A stretch of 6,254 bases of DNA from NCBI GenBank assembly GCA_903914045.1, contig CAIWNO010000164.1, positions 1-6,254 on the forward strand. The letters are read 5' to 3'. Under the pieces are notes generated by a model, which made no database searches, was not told the DNA's origin, and saw only the letters and a list, made by a program, of their open reading frames with translations. Numbering within the stretch: the stretch's first letter is position 1; each line of letters starts with the position of its first letter. This document shows, in pieces, positions 1-5,473 of this stretch. The position numbers and the translations under genes were made by a program. The DNA is from an uncultured bacterium. Lineage in GTDB: Bacteria > Planctomycetota > Phycisphaerae > Phycisphaerales > SM1A02.

Positions 1-1
1 A

Positions 2-274
2 ATTCGCCGCCTGCGCGCAAGCGCTGAGAAGGAACTTGCAAACACATTTAATGTGCGCGCCTTTCATGACGCGCTGCTGTGCGATGGAGCCCTGCCGCTT
101 GATGTGCTTAGCACGCGCATGACAAAGTGGATCGCGGCGCGCAAAAGTGAAATGCCGATTCAGAAACCAGGCCAGAGCACGCCGCTGAACGTGCCCGCTG
201 CAGTGTCGCCCCCAGACGCTCGTCCCGCGCAAAAAAACATTCAAATTCCTGGGCAAACCAAGCCAATTTTGTAA
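2..274 (+). CDS. DUF885-family protein, C-terminal fragment (5' end outside window)
   Basis: This is the last 90 codons of a gene that enters from the left edge; the reading frame is open from base 2 to the TAA at 272-274. A GTG at 53 lies inside the conserved block, so it is not the real start. The visible protein contains FNVRAFHDALLCDGALPLDV followed by an R-M-x-x-W-I segment. This is the characteristic C-terminal end of DUF885 proteins, which are usually about 550-600 residues long and, as I recall, related to zinc metallopeptidases; any catalytic motif would lie upstream of the window. After the conserved WIAARKSE there is a tail of about 42 residues rich in Pro, Gln and Ala, probably disordered and not part of the family core. 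The gene converges on the hydrolase gene at 342. Family assignment is fairly firm; the substrate is unknown. Confidence 0.8.
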   Translation: MRRLRASAEKELANTFNVRAFHDALLCDGALPLDVLSTRMTKWIAARKSEMPIQKPGQSTPLNVPAAVSPPDARPAQKNIQIPGQTKPIL

Positions 275-289
275 CATGGACACAAGACG

Positions 290-341
290 TTGGCGCGCAA
301 TGTTGGTGCGCAATGTTGGTGCGCAATGTTGGCGCGCAATG
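290..341. repeat. four tandem copies of a 13-bp repeat between convergent genes
   Basis: Four head-to-tail copies of TTGG(C/T)GCGCAATG occupy 290-302, 303-315, 316-328 and 329-341 with no gaps. They differ only at the fifth base, which is C, T, T, C in order. The array ends at the base next to the hydrolase stop codon (complement of 342-344) and starts 15 bp after the DUF885 stop, so it fills most of the 67-bp gap. The copies contain self-complementary cores: GCGCGC in copies 1 and 4, TGCGCA in copies 2 and 3. Copies 2 and 3 can therefore pair (307-312 with 320-325, 7-nt loop) and copies 1 and 4 can pair around them (293-298 with 332-337). A 13-bp unit would break a reading frame, which fits its intergenic position. 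It may be a slippage-prone minisatellite or a weak two-way terminator; no T tract supports the latter. Confidence 0.9.
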
Positions 342-1049
342 CTATCGCAGAAACGGATTGCTTCGACGCTCTTTGTCAATGGTTGTGCTTGGACCATGGC
401 CTGGATAAATAGCCGTATCGCCTGGCAATGTCAGAAGCACTTCTTTGATGGACTGCATAAGCACATCGGGGTCGCTGCCGGGAAAGTCGCTGCGGCCAAT
501 TGAGTTTTGAAACAGCGTGTCGCCCACAATGGCAAACTTTTCGCTGGCGCAATGCAGCGTGACTGAGCCAGGCGAATGACCCGGCGTGTGCAGAACTTGA
601 AATTGAATTCCACCTAGCGAAATTTTTTGCGCGTGTTCAAGCGTGCCCGTGGGCGTTGACACAGAGACGGGCTCGCCAATGAAGAGCGACAAGTTCAGCT
701 GCGGATCTTGAAACCACTCGTGTTCAAGCGCGTGCGCCAACACGGGAATGTTTGGAAACATGGCGCGAACTTGGTCCACGCCAGCGATATGATCGGCGTG
801 CGCGTGCGTAAGAAGAATGGCCTCTGGTTTCAAACCCTTGTCGCGCAAGAAACGCAACATTGGCTCGGGCGACTCGCCTGGATCAACCACCCAACATGCG
901 GGCGTACTTTGTTGAACATGAGATACAGCTTGAATTTGCCCTTGATTTTGCGCTTGATTGTGCCCCTGTTGCGTGGCCACTTCAACCACATAGGCGTTGG
1001 TTTGGCAACGACCCAGTTCAAATGCATGAAGTGTGACTGCGCAAGCCAT
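342..1049 (-). CDS. MBL-fold metallo-hydrolase, glyoxalase II-like (YcbL type)
   Basis: A 235-residue cytoplasmic metallo-beta-lactamase-fold enzyme. The dinuclear metal ligands are all visible: H82, H84, D86 and H87 in THAHADHIAG, H158 in HTPGHSPGS, D177 in GDTLF, and H218 in YPGHGPSTTI. The GDTLFQNSIGRSDFPGSD stretch and the NPFL C-terminus are typical of short YcbL-like glyoxalase II proteins, which hydrolyse thioesters such as S-lactoylglutathione; the natural substrate here cannot be read from sequence. The frame stays open upstream to 1253, but I place the start at the ATG at 1049-1047. That gives the usual N-terminus (LHAFELGRCQTNAYVV), whereas a longer form would run antisense into the signal peptide of the divergent lipoprotein gene. 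No Shine-Dalgarno sequence is evident. Residues about 26-48 form a Gln/Asn-rich insertion between the first two strands that most relatives lack; it is encoded by a 12-bp repeat. Confidence 0.88.
   Translation of the reverse strand: MACAVTLHAFELGRCQTNAYVVEVATQQGHNQAQNQGQIQAVSHVQQSTPACWVVDPGESPEPMLRFLRDKGLKPEAILLTHAHADHIAGVDQVRAMFPNIPVLAHALEHEWFQDPQLNLSLFIGEPVSVSTPTGTLEHAQKISLGGIQFQVLHTPGHSPGSVTLHCASEKFAIVGDTLFQNSIGRSDFPGSDPDVLMQSIKEVLLTLPGDTAIYPGHGPSTTIDKERRSNPFLR
924..959 (-). repeat. in-frame 12-bp tandem repeat coding for the Q/N-rich insertion
   Basis: On the + strand three diverged 12-bp units lie end to end: TACAGCTTGAAT, TTGCCCTTGATT and TTGCGCTTGATT. A more diverged fourth unit (GTGCCCCTGTTG) follows at 960-971. 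Read on the coding strand they give roughly HNQAQNQGQIQAV. Twelve bases is four codons, so expansion or loss keeps the hydrolase frame. Confidence 0.65.
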
Positions 1050-1134
1050 GCACAACCATATACTGCCCGCCGTGAAATGCAACAGGACATTGTGGCTTGG
1101 AACTAGCGTGTTGAAAAGTGTGAACGCGCCAACA
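1050..1134. promoter_or_regulatory. divergent intergenic region with candidate -10 boxes
   Basis: These 85 bp separate the divergent start codons of the hydrolase and the lipoprotein, so both promoters should lie here or just inside the genes. On the - strand TATATG (1062-1057) ends 7 nt before the hydrolase ATG, which would give a nearly leaderless transcript; TTGCAT lies 14 nt further upstream, a short spacing for a -35 box. On the + strand TAGCGT (1104-1109) is a TAnnnT match that would start transcription about 20 nt before the lipoprotein ATG. No operator-like palindrome is obvious. These are motif matches by eye only. Confidence 0.3.
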
Positions 1135-1974
1135 ATGTCAACGCACAAATTGACGCTGGCAATTATTTCAGTGGTCGGCGCGGCCGTGCTTGCCAGTTGC
1201 GACTCCATGTCTAGCGATTTTGCAAACCTGTCAAATTCTTTTTCGCCGCCCACGCCTGCCCAAGCCGCGCAATGGGCGCTTGATCCATACGACGCGGAAA
1301 ATCAGCGCCGCGGAACCGTGTTGTTGGCCAACGCGCCGTGGGGTGGAAGCCCCGCGTATCTCAGCATGTATCGACTGTATGTCGAGGACAACGCGGATCC
1401 GTTGGTGAAGGCCAGCGCGCTTGACGCGTTGGCGCGCCATGGCGAAGTGAGCGACGCTGAATTAATTAGCAAGCAACTGCAAAATAAAAATATCCAAGTC
1501 AAAGTAGCCGCCGCCAAAGCGCTGCAACGAATTCATGATCCACAAGTCACCGCCATTCTTTGCTCGCGTGGAACCGATGAGGGCGAGGATGCGTCGGTGC
1601 GAATTGAGGTGGCGATTGCGCTGGGGCAATACGCGGCCGATGATTCATTTCAGGCGCTCTGCACCATGATTGATCAGCGCGAGTTGGCAGTGAATTTGGC
1701 TGCAAATGACTCACTCCGACTTTTAACCGACCATGATTTCGCACTGGATCGTCGCTTGTGGTTGAGTTGGTATCGCGCCGACAAAAAACCATTTCGCAAG
1801 GAATTGCAATATCTGTATCCAACGTATCAACGCGAAAAAGGTTTTTGGGATTACATCACTTTTTGGGCGCCGCTGACCTTTGAGAAGCCTGGGGTTCCCG
1901 TGGGAATGGACGAGTCCAAGTTGGCCCCGTCCACCGCTCCGGAAGATTTTCAGAATCTAGGCAACACGAAGTAG
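1135..1974 (+). CDS. HEAT-repeat lipoprotein, function unknown
   Basis: A 279-residue predicted lipoprotein. The N-terminus MSTHKLTLAIISVVGAAVLA is a short basic stretch plus hydrophobic core, ending in the lipobox L19-A20-S21-C22; C22 would be lipidated after signal peptidase II cleavage. Residue +2 is Asp, which in E. coli keeps lipoproteins in the inner membrane; whether that rule holds in this organism is unknown. Residues about 85-197 are alternating helices of HEAT type (for example VKASALDALARHGEV, VKVAAAKALQRIHDP, VRIEVAIALGQYAADDS), normally a protein-binding scaffold. An LTDHDFALDRRLWLSWY block follows, then an aromatic C-terminal part (YLYPTYQREKGFWDYITFW), as I recall from planctomycete homologues. 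The start at 1135 is chosen because it gives a standard-length signal peptide; GTG at 1108 or 1120 and an ATG at 1033 are in-frame alternatives, the last overlapping the divergent gene. The MATE gene follows after 17 bp, so the two are probably co-transcribed. Confidence 0.82.
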   Translation: MSTHKLTLAIISVVGAAVLASCDSMSSDFANLSNSFSPPTPAQAAQWALDPYDAENQRRGTVLLANAPWGGSPAYLSMYRLYVEDNADPLVKASALDALARHGEVSDAELISKQLQNKNIQVKVAAAKALQRIHDPQVTAILCSRGTDEGEDASVRIEVAIALGQYAADDSFQALCTMIDQRELAVNLAANDSLRLLTDHDFALDRRLWLSWYRADKKPFRKELQYLYPTYQREKGFWDYITFWAPLTFEKPGVPVGMDESKLAPSTAPEDFQNLGNTK

Positions 1975-1991
1975 CGAAAGCGGTTTGAGTC

Positions 1992-3554
1992 ATGAAGTCA
2001 ACAGAACAATTTGAACGCGCCGCGGTTGCGGACAAAAATGTTCCGTTGTCCGCGATCGGTCCAGACGATCCCGCCGATGGCCTGATGGCTGTGGCCGAAG
2101 TTGACGCAGACGCCATTGAAGATGGACAGATTCGCGCCGGCCGTTTGGCGGGCAAAAGCATGTGGTCTGCGATTTGGATTTTGTCGCTTCCTATTTTATT
2201 GCAACAACTCATGGCGGCGTGCGTGGGATTGGTGGACAAAATTCTCGCCGGACATTTGCCAGGAAAAATTGTCGTGCCAGCCATGGACGGCATTGGCGTT
2301 GGAACATATGTGAGTTGGTTCACCGGCATCGCACTGGCCGGCTTGGGCGTGGGCGGCCAAGCCATTATCGCGCGTTCCATGGGAAGCGGAAATAAAAAAG
2401 ACGCGCATGACGCGCTTGGCGCGAGCGTGACGCTGGGATTTGTGTGGGGCGCGCTTGTTGGCGTGATCATGTGGTTGCTTGCCGCGCCACTGGCCGCCAT
2501 TTCAGGATTAACACCAGAAGCATCTGCGCACTGCACAACGTTTGTCACGGTGATTGCATGGAGCATGCCCTTCTGCGGCGTAATGACCGTGGGCGGTTTG
2601 TGCTTGCACGGCGCGGGTGAAACCGCCAAGCCTTCGTGGATTTCCATTGGCATTAATGTGATCAATCTTGTGGCCAGTTGGATGTTGTCCGGCGTGGTGA
2701 TTCGCTACGGCGAGCACACTTTGCCCGCGCCGCTTTCGATCAATCCAGAAACATGGGGCGTGTGGGGAATCGCGGCGGGAACTTCGCTGAGTTACATGGC
2801 TGGCGGAATTGCCACCGTGTGGGTGATGGCCGCGGGCGTGAAAGATTTGCGCTTGGAAAAGCGCGCGCTCAAACCAACGCGCAAAATCATGTGGCGCATT
2901 GCGCGCTTGGGTATTCCAAATTTCTTCGAGGGACTTGCCATGTGGAGCGCCAGTTTATTTTTAATGGGATTCATTGGCGATATCGCGCGCGGCGCAACGG
3001 GCCTGGAGCCGCGCCAAGGTTTGATCGGCGCGCACATGATCACAGTGCAATGGGAGGCGTTCTCATTTCTTCCGGGCTTCGCCATGGGAACCGCGGCGGG
3101 CGCGCTGGCTGGACAATATTTAGGCGCGCGAAATCCGCAGATGGCGCGCAAGGCTATTTGGGCGTGCACATATCTTGGAATGATGATCATGGGCACAATG
3201 GGAATTATTTTCATGACGCAGGGAAGATTTCTGGCGTCAATTATTTCCGACCAACCGGTACATTTGGAGGAGGTTCCAAAATTATTGCTGGCCTGCGGCG
3301 TGGTACAAGTGTTTTTTGCGCTGTGCATGACCGTGCGCCAAGGCTTGCGTGGCGTGGGCGATGTGAAATGGATTTTGGGAATTACGGTGGGCAGTATTTA
3401 CTTGTTGCGCTTGCCGCTGGCGTGGGCGCTTGGCGTGTGGATGGGCTACGGACTTGCCGGAATTTGGTGGGGCCTGAGCATTGAGATGGCGGTACGCGGG
3501 CTGTTATTCCTGGCGCGCTTTCATTATGGCAACTGGCAAAAATTACGGGTGTGA
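1992..3554 (+). CDS. MATE-family multidrug/cation efflux transporter
   Basis: A 520-residue inner-membrane protein of the MATE family (NorM/DinF-like), which exports cationic compounds in exchange for Na+ or H+. Two homologous halves are visible: about residues 58-235 and 300-505, each with about six hydrophobic helices. The halves echo each other: GQAIIARSMGSGNKKDA (122-138) matches AGQYLGARNPQMARKA (373-388), and GAGETAKPSWISIG (207-220) matches GLRGVGDVKWILGI (451-464). The LxLPILLQQLM start of helix 1 (about 64-74) is also typical. Before it lies a hydrophilic, acidic N-terminal extension of about 55 residues, longer than usual for the family. ATG at 2085 (M32) and ATG at 2160 (M57) are alternative starts; I keep 1992 because it lies 17 bp after the lipoprotein stop. 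The ribosome binding site is poor (only GAAAG at 1976-1980). Substrate not predictable. Confidence 0.93.
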   Translation: MKSTEQFERAAVADKNVPLSAIGPDDPADGLMAVAEVDADAIEDGQIRAGRLAGKSMWSAIWILSLPILLQQLMAACVGLVDKILAGHLPGKIVVPAMDGIGVGTYVSWFTGIALAGLGVGGQAIIARSMGSGNKKDAHDALGASVTLGFVWGALVGVIMWLLAAPLAAISGLTPEASAHCTTFVTVIAWSMPFCGVMTVGGLCLHGAGETAKPSWISIGINVINLVASWMLSGVVIRYGEHTLPAPLSINPETWGVWGIAAGTSLSYMAGGIATVWVMAAGVKDLRLEKRALKPTRKIMWRIARLGIPNFFEGLAMWSASLFLMGFIGDIARGATGLEPRQGLIGAHMITVQWEAFSFLPGFAMGTAAGALAGQYLGARNPQMARKAIWACTYLGMMIMGTMGIIFMTQGRFLASIISDQPVHLEEVPKLLLACGVVQVFFALCMTVRQGLRGVGDVKWILGITVGSIYLLRLPLAWALGVWMGYGLAGIWWGLSIEMAVRGLLFLARFHYGNWQKLRV

Positions 3555-3668
3555 TTGCCTTTGCAATTCTCATGGACGCTGTCCACTCGCGCATGAACAC
3601 AATTCAATTCAAGCGAACAGCAGGATCACATTTTTGGCGCAACATGCACATTGCGATTGCACACCGCG
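3555..3668. other. convergent intergenic gap, no recognisable element
   Basis: These 114 bp lie between the stops of the MATE gene and the zinc-ribbon gene. I see only two weak hairpins: ATTGC/GCAAT (3554-3558 with 3563-3567, overlapping the MATE stop) and CGCAA/TTGCG (3638-3642 with 3651-3655). Neither is followed by a T tract on the relevant strand, so no intrinsic terminator can be called. No small gene with a credible start is visible. Confidence 0.6.
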
Positions 3669-4541
3669 TCAACTTGCGGCGGTGATGGGTGGCGATTGTT
3701 GCGCGGACTTCCAACGCAACTTTTCTGGAACTTCCTTGCCGCACTCGGGGCAATTCATGCCAGTGAGTTTGTGAAGCAAGTAGCCGCACTCGCAGCGCGG
3801 TTCGTCGCACTCAATGTGAATGGCCAATTTGCAATGTGGACACGCGCCGTGACCCAGGGGCAATTGGATCACGTCTGCGCAGCGCGGACAATTCATGCTG
3901 ACTTTCATGCGCTCTGAAAAAGTCTCCGGCAACTTCGAGGTTTTTTCTTTTTCAATGGCAGCTAAAATAGCGCTGGCGATGTGGCTGGCCAACGCGATTA
4001 AGCCGACGATGGCGCCAACTTGCCAGGGAATCACTTTCCATATCGCGTCAAAAGATTCTTGGAATTTTTGGGACGTCACCGTGGCCACAAGGAGCAAAGC
4101 GCCCACAATGGCAAGCCCCACCGCGACCGCGCGAATGGATCGATCCAAGGTTTTTCTTAATTGAAGACGCAAGAGCAACATGCAATCGGTCACCACCCCC
4201 ACAAAGACCGTGGCACAAATCACTGGTTTGTACATGCCATCCCCGTCAAGATTGAACCATTGAGACCAATTCCAAATGCTTGTAATCCAAACTAAAACTA
4301 AAAATAAATTGCACAACCAACTGCTCACGGCAAAGAATTTCTGCCACGGCGCGCGCGTCCAAAGCCAGAAATGCAGGCGCGCAAAAATCAATCCAACAAT
4401 GATCACCACCATTGTTCCAAGCGCTCGGCCGGCCATTGTTGACGAGGCAAGAATGGCGTACACGCCAAGCACAAACATGACCCAGACAACAGATAGTGAT
4501 AAGCGATTGAAGACGGAGGCGATGGCGCGGTTGCTGGTCAT
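3669..4541 (-). CDS. six-helix membrane protein with C-terminal zinc ribbons, function unknown
   Basis: A 290-residue protein I cannot name. The N-terminal 200 residues hold about six hydrophobic segments (near 17-35, 40-61, 68-90, 106-127, 136-156 and 173-197). The C-terminal 75 residues are soluble and cysteine-rich: C218-PR-C221 and C234-PH-C237 form one four-Cys zinc ribbon, and C250-E-C252 with C264-PE-C267 a second, with C245 left over. The CxCGYxLxKLTGxxCPECG form is one I associate with planctomycete membrane proteins. Ribbons like these usually bind zinc structurally and may contact protein or nucleic acid. The start is the ATG at 4541-4539: the ilvE stop TGA (4543-4541) overlaps it by one base, and GGAAG (4550-4546) lies 4 nt upstream, within ilvE. 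A TTG at 4544 is a possible alternative. Translation is probably coupled to ilvE, but nothing in the protein suggests a role in amino-acid metabolism. Confidence 0.8.
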   Translation of the reverse strand: MTSNRAIASVFNRLSLSVVWVMFVLGVYAILASSTMAGRALGTMVVIIVGLIFARLHFWLWTRAPWQKFFAVSSWLCNLFLVLVWITSIWNWSQWFNLDGDGMYKPVICATVFVGVVTDCMLLLRLQLRKTLDRSIRAVAVGLAIVGALLLVATVTSQKFQESFDAIWKVIPWQVGAIVGLIALASHIASAILAAIEKEKTSKLPETFSERMKVSMNCPRCADVIQLPLGHGACPHCKLAIHIECDEPRCECGYLLHKLTGMNCPECGKEVPEKLRWKSAQQSPPITAAS

Positions 4542-4550
4542 CAATCTTCC
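4541..4550 (-). promoter_or_regulatory. ribosome binding site and TGATG stop/start overlap
   Basis: On the - strand the sequence reads GGAAG-ATTG-ATG. GGAAG is a Shine-Dalgarno-like site inside the last ilvE codons; the TGA of ilvE shares its final A with the ATG of the zinc-ribbon gene. This arrangement is typical of translational coupling and fixes the downstream start. Confidence 0.7.
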
Positions 4551-5434
4551 GGGGCGTTCACTTGCACGCGCTTCTTGAAATCCGCGGCCAATTTGTGCGT
4601 CAGCGGACCAACTTTGCCAGAGCCAATCTTCTTGCCATCGATGCTTGAAACACCAATGATTTCCGCGGCGGTTCCAGTTAAAAACACCTCGTCCGCCGCG
4701 AAGACATCCTTCAACAACATTGGATTTTCAATCACCTTCATGCCGGCGGCGGGCGCCAATGTGTCAATGACAAAGCGACGTGTGACGCCACGCAAAATTC
4801 CGGCGCTGACTGGCGGCGTGTGAAGAACGCCATCCTTAATAATAAAAATATTGTCGCCCGTGCACTCGCTCACCTCGCCTTGCACATTCAACATGATGGC
4901 CTCGTGCATGCCGGCGTCAATGGCTTCCACCTTGGCAAGAATGTTGTTGAGATAATTTAAACTCTTGAGCGCGGGATCAAGGCACACGGCGGGAATGCGC
5001 GGGCGCTTGGCCACGATGATGGGCATGCCCTGCTCGTACATTTCCGGCGGATACAAATGAATTCGATCCACAATGATGATGGTGCTTGAGCGTGGACAAT
5101 GATTTGGATTCAATCCAAGCGAACCTTTGCCGCGCGAAACCACTAGGCGAATGTAGCCATCCTTTAAACCGCTGCGAGTGACCGCGTCGCGCACGGCTTG
5201 AGCCATTTGCGCGCGATCCTGCACAGGCTTCAGGCGAATTTCCGCGGCGCCGCCATAGAGGCGCTCCAAATGAGAGGCCAACTTGAAGACTTTGCCGCCG
5301 TACATGCGGATGCCCTCAAAAATGCCGTCGCCATAGAGAAATCCGTGGTCATACACGCTGATCATGGCCTCATCGGGCGCCATAAATTTGCCATCAATGT
5401 AGACCACGGGACCGGGTTGAATCAAAGTTGTCAT
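4541..5434 (-). CDS. ilvE: branched-chain amino acid aminotransferase (class IV PLP enzyme)
   Basis: A 297-residue cytosolic PLP-dependent aminotransferase of fold type IV, converting between 2-oxo acids and Val, Leu or Ile with glutamate/2-oxoglutarate as partner. It is complete, of the usual length, and collinear with the family. Visible landmarks are the N-terminal YIDGKF, the VYDHGFLYGDGIFEGIR block (28-43), YIRLVVSRGKGSLGLNP (94-110), the PLP lysine K157 in ALKSLNYLNN, E190 with the phosphate-binding residues in SECTGDN, and the TGTAAEI loop (253-259). YIRLVVSRG favours the branched-chain enzyme over D-amino acid transaminase or aminodeoxychorismate lyase, though class IV enzymes are hard to separate by sequence alone. 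The ATG at 5434 gives the expected N-terminus. No purine-rich site precedes it; the upstream bases are instead pyrimidine-rich (CCTTCCTC). The gene is first in a - strand pair and divergent from ispH. Confidence 0.92.
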   Translation of the reverse strand: MTTLIQPGPVVYIDGKFMAPDEAMISVYDHGFLYGDGIFEGIRMYGGKVFKLASHLERLYGGAAEIRLKPVQDRAQMAQAVRDAVTRSGLKDGYIRLVVSRGKGSLGLNPNHCPRSSTIIIVDRIHLYPPEMYEQGMPIIVAKRPRIPAVCLDPALKSLNYLNNILAKVEAIDAGMHEAIMLNVQGEVSECTGDNIFIIKDGVLHTPPVSAGILRGVTRRFVIDTLAPAAGMKVIENPMLLKDVFAADEVFLTGTAAEIIGVSSIDGKKIGSGKVGPLTHKLAADFKKRVQVNAPED

Positions 5435-5473
5435 ATGAGGAAGGTACCAAGCAAATGACTATGATCGCAGACC
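5435..5473. promoter_or_regulatory. 39-bp divergent promoter region of ilvE and ispH
   Basis: Only 39 bp separate the two start codons, so the promoters must overlap or extend into the genes. On the + strand TATGAT (5460-5465) matches the -10 consensus at five of six bases and ends 8 nt before the ispH ATG, which predicts a leaderless or nearly leaderless mRNA. On the - strand TACCTT (5446-5441), a looser TAnnnT match, ends 6 nt before the ilvE ATG, and CATAGT (5463-5458) is a further candidate. No convincing -35 box or Shine-Dalgarno site serves either gene. Motif matching by eye only. Confidence 0.35.

Noticed and set aside
1..5. The window opening with AATTC, as after an EcoRI cut
   Set aside because: Complete GAATTC sites remain inside (for example near 604), so this is probably chance or an arbitrary window edge.
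276..503. Short + strand open frame reading through the 13-bp repeats
   Set aside because: It overlaps the hydrolase 3' end antisense and consists largely of translated repeat.
1033..1134. Earlier in-frame starts of the lipoprotein gene from 1033
   Set aside because: They would bury the signal peptide behind 34 extra residues and overlap the divergent hydrolase gene; the lipobox distance fits the ATG at 1135.
1050..1253. N-terminal extension of the hydrolase frame up to 1253
   Set aside because: It has no homology-like features, runs antisense to the lipoprotein signal peptide, and the normal family N-terminus begins at 1049.
1856..2665. 269-codon open frame on the - strand opposite the lipoprotein end and MATE gene
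   Set aside because: Its translation is low in recognisable domain features, and it mirrors the MATE coding frame; it is a composition shadow.
2678..3484. 268-codon open frame on the + strand inside the MATE gene
   Set aside because: The product is rich in Arg, Gly and His with no family signature, while the MATE frame is clearly real across the whole span.
3638..3655. CGCAA/TTGCG hairpin as a terminator between the convergent genes
   Set aside because: The stem is only 5 bp and no T tract follows on either transcript; the T run at 3631-3635 precedes it on the + strand.
5198..5458. 86-codon + strand open frame crossing the ilvE start and the divergent gap
   Set aside because: It lies antisense to the conserved N-terminal part of ilvE and shows no family features.
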